NCBI GenBank assembly: GCA_001430745.1
Contig: KQ482053.1
Span: 556,007 to 566,594, forward strand
DNA length: 10,588 bases
Direction: 5' to 3'
DNA from: Auxenochlorella pyrenoidosa
Taxonomy: Eukaryota; Chlorophyta; Trebouxiophyceae; Chlorellales; Chlorellaceae
A program made the translations under genes and the position numbers. Shown here one piece after another: positions 1 through 9,000 of this stretch. The notes beneath the pieces are model-generated. The model was not told the DNA's origin. It searched no databases and saw only the letters and a program-made list of their open reading frames with translations. The stretch's first letter is position 1. Each line of letters starts with the position of its first letter.

Positions 1-1350
1 AGCAGGGGGGCGCGCAGGCGCCGCCGCGCGACGCCCAGCACGCACCGCAGCAGCAGCAGCAGCCAGAGGCGGCGCCGCGCGAGGCGGCCCCCAGCGGTGG
101 CAGCAAGGCAGAAGTTAAGGTCCACATGGACGCTGCCTCTGCCCACGGCAACAAGGGCCTGAACTATGGCATCAACTGGGCCAGCCATGTGCCAGAGGAG
201 GCACGGCAGGCTGACCGCAGGTGGGGCCTAGCACGCCGGGGGGTAGGGGGAAGGGGGCCGGGGGTGTGGCTTGGTAAGCGAGGGCGCACCTGCAGCACGT
301 ATCAGGGGAGCAGGGGCCTCTGCCGTGGGCGCCGATCAGATCATAGCTGCCGCCTGCAGTACTTGCGCCAGCGGCGCTGCCTCTTTGCAATGCCGGCTGC
401 CCTGCCTCCTCCCAGCTGCCATGCCTGCTCCGGTGCCTCCCCTCCACCCTCCCCAACCCCCATCGCACCTTCCCTCCCGCAGTGACTTTGCCGAAGCCAC
501 CCGGCGGCGGCTGGAGGAGGCGGCGAGGCGCAAGGAGGAGGAGGAGCGGGAGAAGGCGGCGCAGCGGTACCAGCGCAGAGAGTACCGCACCGGGCGGTTG
601 ACAGGTGGGCGGGGGTGCGCCGGCCTGCTTGGAGGGTGGTGGCCCCGCTGACCTGGCGGGCAGCGCGCTTTGCTTGGCCACGGCTTCCAGCCTGCCGCAT
701 GCAGCCTGAAGCTCTGGGCAGGAGCAGGTTTGTTGTGCAGTTCAATGCGCTCGCCAGGAGCCTCAGCATGCTCAGCATCCATTGTTACAATGTGGCGTGC
801 ATTTTTGTTTGTGCGTGTGTAGAGGAGGAGAAGCAGAAGCGGCTGGCTGAGATGATGGGTGCTGCCCGGGAGCACGAGGATGAGCGGGCGCAGCGGCTGC
901 GCCGCCAGGCAGACAAGGAGGCAGCAGAAGGTGGGTGGCCGGGCTGGCCGATTGTGCGCTGTGTGCGCTGCTTGCTGCTCTCCTCACGTTGCAGCGCGAG
1001 GACCACGGGGCCTTCTGCAGGGGAGGCAGGAGAACATCGGGTCTGCTCGCCGTCAAACCAGCAGAGGGCGTAATGCATGTTCAGGCCTGCAACAAGCATT
1101 CGCCCTCTGAAGGGACCTCTTTCCCGGTTCCGCTGCCCACCGCCCCACCCAACCCCCCTCCCTGCCCCTCCCTGCAGAGGCGGAGCAGGGCGGGCGGCAC
1201 CACACCGACACCGCCGCCTTCCTGCGGGCCGCCACCAAGGATGTCTACGGCACCACCCAGGGGGGCAGCCTGGAGGACACCGTGGGCCGGCGCGCCTTCT
1301 TCAACGAGCGGCGCGAGGGCGGCGGCTCCGCCTTCCGCAAGCACGGCTGA
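1..1350 (+). CDS. CWC25-like pre-mRNA splicing factor, 3' part (5'-truncated by the window)
   Basis: Seen: coding exons <1..220, 483..604, 823..930 and 1178..1350, all introns GT-AG, phases matching throughout (codon frame starts at base 3), stop TGA at 1348-1350. They give 206 residues. The first 40 or so are low-complexity (Q/A/P, with a CAG run encoding five Gln). Next comes a LNYGINWASHVPEE segment, then a very charged helical stretch rich in Glu, Lys and Arg (EEAARRKEEEEREKAAQRY), then KRLAEMMGAAREHEDERAQR, and near the end GGSLEDTVGRRAFFNER. Known: CWC25 proteins carry an E/K-rich coiled coil, a RxxEMMxxAxxxExxR block and a C-terminal S-x-EDRV-x-R-N motif; Cwc25 joins the activated spliceosome and promotes the first (branching) reaction. 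Inference: this is the C-terminal half of a CWC25 orthologue; the diagnostic N-terminal CIR_N region would lie upstream of the window. Another charged coiled-coil nuclear protein remains possible. Confidence 0.62.
43..62 (+). repeat. CAG trinucleotide run encoding polyglutamine
   Basis: Five consecutive CAG codons give a short Gln tract in the disordered N-terminal part of the CWC25-like protein. CAG and CTG runs recur across the window (for example just before the LSM5 start and in introns), as is usual in GC-rich algal genomes. Confidence 0.6.
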
Positions 1351-1773
1351 GGCTGAGGCTCAGGGTGTCCATGGCAGGAGCGCGAGGCTGGCAACAGCCC
1401 CGAAGTCGGCCGCGAACTTGCCATCGGCACTGTTGTACATGGTCTGCTGAACCTGCCCTGCCCTGTTGTCCGTTGCTTGTTTATGGATGCTAGAACGCTC
1501 AGATGCTTGCACAAGAAGCCAGAGGAGTGTAGGTCAAGAGCAGGAAAGGCGGCAAAGCGCGCGCTGGGCGGCGCTGGCCAGGCATCATGTGCAGGTCGTA
1601 CACACGATTGGCAGCCTCGCCACTCCATCCATCCGACATCCTGCGCATTTCACTCCTGCCCTCCCGCCACAAGCTTGCACTCCGACTCGTGCTCCCATTT
1701 TTTGTGATCGCACGTCGGGCTTCGTTGCGACTTTGTGCCTTTGCTACCAGGCCTACAGCAGCAGCCAGCAGCA
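1351..1773. other. Intergenic spacer between the CWC25-like gene and LSM5
   Basis: These 423 bases hold the 3' UTR of the first gene and the promoter/5' leader of LSM5. I see no conserved reading frame. No TGTAA green-algal poly(A) signal is present on the + strand; the nearest match is TGTAG at about 1527. The sequence becomes less GC-rich at about 1680-1735, which would suit a promoter or leader. A CAG-rich stretch (about 1756-1773) directly precedes the LSM5 start codon. No TATA box could be called. Confidence 0.5.
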
Positions 1774-2447
1774 ATGATTGCGCCCAAGAAGCAAAACCTG
1801 CAGAACAACCCCTCGCAAATCCTGCCCAGCGAGCTCATAGACCGCTGCATCGGCAGCAAAGTCTGGGTTGTCATGCGGGGAGACAAGGAGCTGGAGGGCA
1901 CGCTCAGGCAAGTCGCTCCGGCGCTGCCGGGGGCAGAGTGGCGGAGTGGCGGTGAGGGCGGCAGGCCGACGCGTGCAAATGCCCCTCCTCCTGCTTTGTC
2001 GCGTGCTGCAGAGGATTCGATGTGTTTGTCAACATGGTGCTGGAGGACGTCACCGAGTATGAGATCACGCCCGAGGGCAAGAAGGTGGGTGCTGGGTCCC
2101 TCGGCAGCGCCGACCCGACACCACCATTAGCTGTTGCCGACCGCCTAGGCTGCAGTTGCCTGCGAAGGGTTTTCCAGCGATGCACAGCAGGGTTCAGGCC
2201 GTGGCGCCCGTAGCAATGCATGCCACTGTGCACCTCGCTGGGCTGGCGCTCGCAGCTTGCTTTGCTGCCTGGCGTCCTCACAGTTCACTGCTGCGCCTGC
2301 AGCACGCTACAAGGCATGCCTGGTCATGATGCCAGCCCTGCCCTTTGCTCACCTCTGCACGCGCAGGTGACGCACCTGCAGCAAATCTTGCTGAACGGCA
2401 ACAACATTGCGGTGCTTGTGCCCGGCGGCAAGCCCGACGACGCGTGA
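1774..2447 (+). CDS. LSM5: LSM5, U6 snRNA-associated Sm-like protein
   Basis: Exons 1774..1907, 2012..2084 and 2367..2447 give a complete 95-residue protein. Known: LSM5 is a subunit of the nuclear LSM2-8 ring, which binds the 3' oligo(U) tail of U6 snRNA, and of the cytoplasmic LSM1-7 ring, which promotes decapping and mRNA decay. Seen: the Sm1 region runs from about residue 22 to 58 ([19 protein letters not shown], then [17 protein letters not shown]) with the F-D-x-x-x-N RNA-contact pattern at 47-52. The Sm2 region is [15 protein letters not shown] (76-90), and the protein ends in PDDA, as LSM5 proteins typically do. Length and sequence match plant and animal LSM5 almost residue for residue, so the identity is firm. 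ATG 1774 is chosen because it is the first in-frame ATG and gives the normal N-terminal length. The first intron has a GC donor; the second is GT-AG in phase 0. The gene lies 423 bases downstream of the CWC25-like stop, on the same strand. Confidence 0.97.
1908..2011 (+). other. GC-AG intron 1 of LSM5
   Basis: The donor reads CTCAG|GCAAGTCG, a perfect match to the consensus of GC-AG introns (AG|GCAAGT), and the acceptor is GCTGCAG|AGGATTC. Splicing here joins phase 2 to phase 2 and rebuilds [11 protein letters not shown], which is nearly invariant in LSM5. No GT donor nearby yields this junction. The intron is 104 bases long. Confidence 0.93.
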
Positions 2448-2618
2448 GGCGGCGTGTCGCAGCCTCCTGCTCGGCTGCCCAGCTGCCTTCCTGCTGATCC
2501 ATCCCTTGTATGCTCGCTGCTGCTTGTTTTTCCCTCGTCTTGTTGCTGCCTTGACATACCTGACTTCCCTCTGCGCCAGCTGACGCCCCTGCCATCTGTG
2601 CTGCTGCCGCTCTGCCGC

Positions 2619-2623
2619 TGTAA
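2619..2623 (+). promoter_or_regulatory. Candidate TGTAA polyadenylation signal of LSM5
   Basis: TGTAA is the usual near-upstream poly(A) element of chlorophyte genes. This one lies about 170 bases past the LSM5 stop, a plausible 3' UTR length, and directly before the 38-base tandem duplication. A pentamer also occurs by chance, so support is moderate. Confidence 0.4.
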
Positions 2624-2696
2624 CTACCTGTTTGGCACCTGGGACTGGATGTGTGGCGTAGCTACCTGTTTGGCACCTGGGACTGGATGTGTGGCG
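2621..2696 (+). repeat. Two-copy 38-base tandem duplication
   Basis: Units 2621-2658 and 2659-2696 are identical except at the third base (A or G). The shared core begins CTACCTGTTTGGCACC and ends GATGTGTGGCG. It overlaps the presumed LSM5 cleavage region. It is probably a recent replication-slippage duplication; no function is evident. Confidence 0.9.
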
Positions 2697-2972
2697 CACC
2701 GAATGGGATGCATGAGGGACTATGTTGAGACATCCAACCTTTCCGACAGTTGCCATAGTGCCCAATGAATCAGGCGCAGCAATGAGGCAGGCGCAGCAAA
2801 CTAAGGTCCAGCAAGCGCGCTGGGCCCGACCCGGCAGGGAGGCGGCAGCTGAGGGTGGGCCCAATACCATGCTGCAGCGCTGTGTATGGGCTGTCCGCAC
2901 GTCCTCTGATCGTGTCTATCTTCGAGGCGACTGAGGAAGAGCCCAGGCAGCGGAGCGAGCGATCACTAGTTC

Positions 2973-2990
2973 GCCCACCCGTCGGTGGGC
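2973..2990 (+). promoter_or_regulatory. Perfect short hairpin upstream of TRS120
   Basis: GCCCACC and GGTGGGC form a 7-bp GC-rich stem with a four-base CGTC loop, 66 bases before the TRS120 start codon. It may fold in the 5' UTR if transcription starts upstream of it. Role unknown. Confidence 0.4.
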
Positions 2991-3055
2991 CTCAGAGGCA
3001 GTGCTACAGCGATGATCTGACTCCGGGGATCCGGAAACTAGCGCCAGCAGCGGCC

Positions 3056-6000
3056 ATGGCGACCCATCCCGTGACCAAAACCATAGAACCTGCGCTCACG
3101 GTCTTCTCCGGGGCGGAGATCCGAGTGGTTAGTCGATCCAATGATGTAAATTCCACAGATCGCGCCTGGGCACACCACGGCTCCACTGTCACCACCTGCC
3201 GCCACTGCCGCCGCCACTGCTGTTCACAAACTCCCTCGCGTGGTTCATCATCCTCTGGGGCATTTTGCTGTCTGCAGGTCCTGCTGCCAGTTGGCGAAGC
3301 CCCTGAGGCTGCTTTCGAGCGCTATGCCTCGCTGATTGTGCAGCACCGCCAGGTGAGGCTGGGACCGGCCGAGCCGCGGGCTTGCCGTCCCAACCCCTGG
3401 GCAGCCAGTGGTGCCGCCCCTCATTTTTTGCTATGAAGGCCGGCGTACTGGGTTGGAGCAGGAGCATTTTCTCCTGAAAATAGCCGCCCAGCCTGGGCGC
3501 TCGCAGGTGGAGCTCAACAATGTGCGGTCCTTCTACAAGGAGGCGCAGAAGAGCCCCTTCAAGTTCTTCCCCTGGAAGACCGGCAACATGCACTTCAAGT
3601 TCCTGCCGGTGAGCCCCAACAGCGGCTGAGACTGCGCACACGGCAGCGTTTGGATGCCGCATGCCAGATTGGGGATTGCTAGTGCTTTGCAGCCAGCTCC
3701 GCTACGGTCTGCTTTGCACAAGGTAATGCAGCTGGACGGCAGCGGCACTCCAGGCGCTGCTCATGCTGCCGGCATGCTGTGAGGGAAGCTGTTGTGCCTT
3801 GCCTCCCGCCTGCAATATCTGCAGGAGGAGCTTGCTCTGCAGCCCAGCCCGCTCGCGCCGCTGCACAACCACCGGCGGGTGCTGGGCGTGATTGGAGTCA
3901 TGCACTGCCCGAATGTCGAGGACGTCAGCAAGGCATACGCGCAGTTCGAGCAGCGCTGCAAGTGAGTTTGACCGGGCCGTGCCAGGCCCGCCGGGGGGTT
4001 GACCGACCGCCTGCCACCCTTTTCAAGGCCCTTGTGCGGCGCTTGTGGGCGGATGCTCAGCAGCGCACGCCGGGCACTCGACTGTTCCTGAACATGATGT
4101 GGACGCTGGGCTGGGCTGCCAGCCCCTGCAACTGAGGCAGGGCAGCGGGCCGGGCTGCCCCTTGCTGCGCAGGGCCTTCCCCGACGCCTTCACGGTGCGC
4201 TGCTTTGCCTTTGAGCCGAGCGACGAGCAGATCCAGGAGGACCGCAAGGGGCAGCGCAACTTCATCATGTTCCCGCCAGGTGGGTGCCAGCCGCACGTGG
4301 GTGCCGGCCGCATGCCAGTGCCGGCTGCACGTTGGTGCTGGCCGCACGTGGGCGCTGCATCCATCTGGCTCCTGCGTTCTGCTGAGTTCTGCCATTCCGG
4401 GAAGGAGGGGCTGCGCTAGGAGGGCTGCAGTGCCCTCCAGTCGCTGAAGCTGCTGCCATGTCCCTTGGGCCCTCCAGTTCCCAATCCCGCCGTCGCGTTT
4501 TGTCGCCTCTAAGATAGAATTCATACCCCCACCCCCCACCCCCAACCCCCCCCCCACCCCCCCAGGCGACACTGAGCAGCTGGACAACCACGCCGAGGTG
4601 GTCATGCACGACTTTGCTGCCTGCCTGCTGGCGGAGCTGGAGCGCTGGATGCTCAACGCCTCGCCCGCCATGGTGGACCTGTCCACGCTGGTGGGGCGCC
4701 TGTTTTGAATCCAGTTGTGATTGTTTTGTTTGCTGTTTTGTATCCCGTGGATTTCCCTTCTTCTGCTGCGTTTGCCGTGGTGCTGGCTTCAGGGGCCCCC
4801 TGCTTTGGCCTGGGCCTTCTCGCGCTGGCCCGACTCGCTGCCGTGTCGACGCGCTGACCCAACAGGCCAGATCCGTGTTGCTTGCGGACACCTGGCCGTG
4901 CTTGTCTGTCCGCTGCATTGATTGCCACCACTCATGCAGCCGACTTGCTTTTGCACCAAGGCCTCGACGCCCACCTTCTCATACCTGTCCCTGCAGGTCG
5001 ACTCGCCAGAGTTTGCGGGGGCCTCCGGGGCCCTGGAGGCGGTGCAGACGCGTCTGTATAGCGACGAGGTAGGAGGGGAAGAGAGAGCTCATGCACACGG
5101 GATTGCATGGGGGCAGGCCTTGCAAGGGCCGCATGCGTGCAGCTGTCCTGCTTCCCAGCGTGGCAAGCGGCTTGGACAGCTGTACCCAATTTGCCTTCAA
5201 TATGGCGTTGTCAGCCGTCCCACCTGGCTTCTTGGTGAACCGTCGGGAACACCAGTCCCACCATCACCTCCACCTCTGCAGGAGCTGAAGACCAAGAAGC
5301 GGTACGGGCGGCTGCAGAAGGCGATGGGGGACCACTGCCTGCTGGCAGGGTCGCCGCTGGATGCACAGGACCACTACTCCACGGGTGGGGCGCCCGCCCG
5401 CGCCCAGTGCCGCGTGCCCGCTCCTCTCCTGGCCACCCAACTTCGCGCGTCGCTGCGTGCCCTGCTATCCAGCCAGCCCAGCCTGCGGGCACGGCCGAGC
5501 CCTGCTGCCTTTGCCCGCGTGGCGCAAACCTATTCGCCTGCTGGGCGCAAGCCGGCCGCCCTGGATGTGTATCCATTGCCATTGCCGCGCGCCCCCGGCC
5601 CCGGAGCCCACCTGCTGGGTGCGAGCCAGCCGCCTTCAATGTGACCCCGCTGCTGCTGCTGCGCCTGTTCCCCTGCTGCAGCCGTGGAGCTGGGGCGCAC
5701 CACGCAGGACTGGGTGTACCTGGCTGCGGCCCTGGAGGGCTACGCCTCTGCCAAGGTCTTGGCCGCCGCCATCGCCCATGGCGCCTTTGCCATCAACCAG
5801 AGCAGGTGGGGGATGTCTTTGAACTGCCGTGCGACCCCGTAAGTGCTCCTATCCAGCTTGTCTGTATTGGCATCATCCTTCACGGTGGGGAGTGCGGCCG
5901 CGGTGCTGCGTGGCCAGCTGACTCCAGTGGTCGCTGGTCAGAGGTCGTTTGGCGCCTTGGCGGCGCTCCCGCACTTGAGCGCTCAGCCGGGGTCTGCACA

Positions 6001-9000
6001 GAGATCTCAACATCTAATACTGTGACGCACACTGCCGCTGTCTGCCTGCAGCGTGTTCAACGATGAGGAGCAGTGGCGCACGCCGCGCAAGAGCCCCGCG
6101 GCAGACGATGCTAAGTCTGACGGCAGCGCTCTGTCGGGTGTGCGCGCAGGGGCGGCTGGCTGGCGTCAGGCGCACAGCACGCATGCATCGCAGCATGGGC
6201 ACGCCTGGAAGCCCTGTTCGCGCGAACAGGCTTCTATTGCCTCTGCTGTCCCACACAACACACACATGGTGCTCTGCCCCCACCCCACCCCACCCCACCC
6301 CACCCCACCCCACCCACCCGACCGGGTTACGCACCCATACATCCGCCACACTTCCCCTCGTCCCCACCCTCCCTGCAGAGGCGTCCCGCAGCAGCAGCGC
6401 CTTTGGCGGCGCGCAGTTCTGGGCGGCCCTGCGGGGGGTGGAGAAGCTGGAGGGCGAGGTGCGCGGCCTGTTTGCCGACGCCAAGGCCACGCTGCGCCGG
6501 CGCGGCGCGCAGCCGCTGCTTGTGGAGTCGGACCTCAAGCTCGCCCGCTTCCTGGCGGGGCTGCACGTGAGTAGATACATTGTGTTGGGATGTACTGTAA
6601 ATGCCTGCGTGGTGTTTCCTTTGGCTCCTTGCCCGCCTTTTAGGGTGTAGGGTTGTGTGTCCCACGTGTGGCTTGTCCTGTTTGGTGCGGCCAGGGTGGG
6701 ACGCGAGGAGCCGCCACCGCTGCTGGATCAGGGCATGCCGGCGAGGCATCGTTGTGGGGCTTCTTGCGGGTGGAGAAGAGTTGCTGCCTCTCAGGAGCCT
6801 TGGCCTGCGCTCTGCTGGCATGCTTCCGCAGTGCAATCCTGCAGACGTTGTCTGTCCCAGGGCGCCCTGGCAGGCTGTCAATCCGGTGGCTTCCCCATCC
6901 TTGCACCGCGTCCGCTGCCCTGCTGCGCACCGCCACCGCTGCTCTGCTGTGCGCCGCGCCTGCTGCTGCCGCTGCAGGGCTGCGTGGTAGGCTTTGCACC
7001 TGCTTCCAACCCCGTACGGCGCCCGCTGCTGCCCTACTGCAGGGCGGCCTGGCGCGTCGCGAGGTCTCCGACATTGTCACCGGGCTGCAGCTGGCGGCGG
7101 AGCTGCTGCCTCTGCCAGAGGACCGCCTGTTGACGTTTGTGGAGGGCGCGCAGGTGGGTGCAGGGAGGGGTTGTTGTTGACCGCGGGGCGGCGCATTTGT
7201 GCGTCGCCCGGCCGCCTCCTGCTGCCTGGGAGAGGGCCCGCAAGCGCTGCTCGCACGCTGCCGCCGCCGGCGCGTGCCTGCTGCCGGCTGCTGCTGTCTC
7301 CCACTGCATGTGCACCGGACGTGACGACCCCAGCCGCAACCCCTTCCACTCCTCGATTTGTACGATGCCCCGGCAGGTGCTGGGCGCGGTGGGGTCGGCG
7401 CGCAAGCGGGTGCTGCTACTGTGGCAGGCTGTGGAGCTGAGCAAATTCCTGGGCTTCCCCAACACCCGCACCCTGGACGTGGCGCGGTAGGCATGGGGGG
7501 GGCGGGGGGGGGGGCGCGGGGGCACGGCTGCGGGGCAGCTGCGGCACGGCTGTGGGGCTGCAGCGCTGCTGTAGCGTGAGTGATAATCGGCTGTGGCAGG
7601 CTGTTGCATGGCTGGGGAACCAGGCTGGCTGGGCCACAGCCTGGTTGCCACTCTATGTGGAGCCCTGCCCTAAAACCCTCCGGAGAGTGTCAAGCAAGTC
7701 AACGTTCGTCAGCACGCGCCCACCGCCAGCGCATGCAAGCGCCCGATGCCCATCGCAGCCGCCTAGCGCCCGCCCGCTCCCTACCTGCACAGTTGAGCTT
7801 GCCTGCCAGTTGCCCGCTCCCCGCCTGCCTGCAGCAAGGCCCTGGAGCCGCCGGACGATCCAAGGGACCCCGAGAGCGAGGCAGACGTGTGGGCCAAGGG
7901 GCGGCCGCTCGTGCAGGGCGCCGCGCCGCGCTCATGGCCGCAGGCACGCTGCAGCCGTCGCGGGCTGGGTGGGCAGCGCATGCCCCGGCCCCGGCCCTGC
8001 ATAGCGGTCCGTGAACCGGCAGCGGGCAGGCGCAGCTGCCGGGCCGCTTCCAGGCTGCCGCTGGGATGAGCACGGCGCTTGCCAAGGTGCTGAGCTTCAA
8101 CTTACCTACAACCTGGTTGCCTCTTCCTTGCTGTGCCGCGCAGGTCCGCGCCGGCTGCCTGGAGGCGGTGCTTGGGCTGGCTATCTACGCCAAGCAGCAC
8201 GCCGATGTGTGGGACGCTGCCGCGGCCCTGCTGCGCGACCACGCCGGCGAGCTCAGCGCGCACCGCATGCAGAGCCTGCTGGAGAACCTGCTGGCGGCGG
8301 CCAGCCAGATGGCGTCGCCAGACAAGTGAGGCCGCCGCGCCGGCCTGCCCCGGCTTCGGGCTTGGGCGCCCTGGCCCTTGGGGCAGGCGGACAAGGAGCA
8401 GCATCGAGGAGGGGTTGGGCCTGCCTAGGATTCTGCTCGCAGCAGCCAGCCGGGCGGTGGCAGCAGGCAATCGGGGCAGGAACGGAGCTGGGCGGGCCAT
8501 TACTCAACTGGCTCTCGCATGTACGCCCCCCTTTGCCCGCTGCGCAGGAGCCGCCCCGGCCCCGGCCCGCCCCCCCTCCTCTTCTTCCAGGCGCCCCGGC
8601 CGCCGCCGCTGCCGCAGCGGCCGGTGCAGTTCACCATCGGGTTGCGGCAGCCTGGCAACAGCGCTCTGGCGGGGCGCCCGGGCAGCGGGCCCTTCCTCTA
8701 CGATCCCTTCTCTGCCAAGCGCGAGCAGGCAAGGCAGGCTGTTTGAGCACGAATGGCAGTACGCGCGCCTGTGGGGCTGGCCCATGAACACCATATCAAG
8801 CTGCAGCGGCTGCTTGGCCCGCTTTCGGCAGTGCGTCTGCCGTGCCTGGCCCCTGCCTCTTTTGTGGGGCAGCGTCGCAGCCTCGTCTCCCCAATCGCTC
8901 TTCCTCTCAAAGTGATGTGTGTGTGGCGTTCCTGCCTCTCGGCTGCGCAGGCGGCGGCCAAGAGTCAGGCCGTGGCGACGGGGCCTGTGCAGTGGGTGTG

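Larger units (their letters stand above)
2448..3055. other. Spacer between LSM5 and TRS120
   Basis: These 608 bases hold the LSM5 3' UTR (candidate TGTAA signal at 2619), a 38-base tandem duplication, a pair of short direct repeats (CAGGCGCAGCA near 2770 and 2789) and, just before TRS120, a small perfect hairpin. The frame of TRS120 exon 1 stays open upstream of ATG 3056 to an ATG at 2855, but that part does not resemble TRS120 proteins, so I treat it as leader and promoter. No other gene is visible. Confidence 0.5.

Noticed and set aside
336..875. Several 120-180-codon - strand frames over the CWC25-like gene
   Set aside because: Low-complexity Ala/Pro/Arg/Leu composition and antisense to exons with consistent splice phases.
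1735..1773. GTG-initiated 13-residue N-terminal extension of LSM5
   Set aside because: This is a eukaryotic nuclear gene and ATG 1774 gives the normal family N-terminus; the extension is CAG-repeat derived.
2855..3055. N-terminal extension of TRS120 from ATG 2855
   Set aside because: The frame is open but the translation does not resemble TRS120. The plant homologue starts shortly before IRIAVLPIG, which matches ATG 3056.
4284..4358. CRISPR-like repeat array
   Set aside because: The units are contiguous with no unique spacers, diverged, and lie in an intron of a eukaryotic gene.
4057..4918. Overlapping 209- and 217-codon open frames on the - strand
   Set aside because: They run through the intronic minisatellite and C-run (giving Gly-rich junk) and lie antisense to conserved TRS120 exons.
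6277..6318. Telomere-like repeat
   Set aside because: CCCCA/TGGGG is not the green-algal telomere unit (TTTAGGG or TTTTAGGG types) and it sits inside an intron; it is a microsatellite.
6640..7494. 284-codon open frame on the - strand
   Set aside because: It covers two TRS120 exons and introns antisense, has a biased Ala/Pro/Arg/Ser composition, and matches no recognisable family. Long antisense frames are expected in GC-rich DNA where stops are rare.
8591..8600. Acceptor at 8590 (strong pyrimidine tract ending TTCTTCCAG) for exon 17
   Set aside because: It would start in phase 0, incompatible with the phase-2 donor at 8326; acceptor 8547 fits and keeps the LLFF segment expected in homologues.
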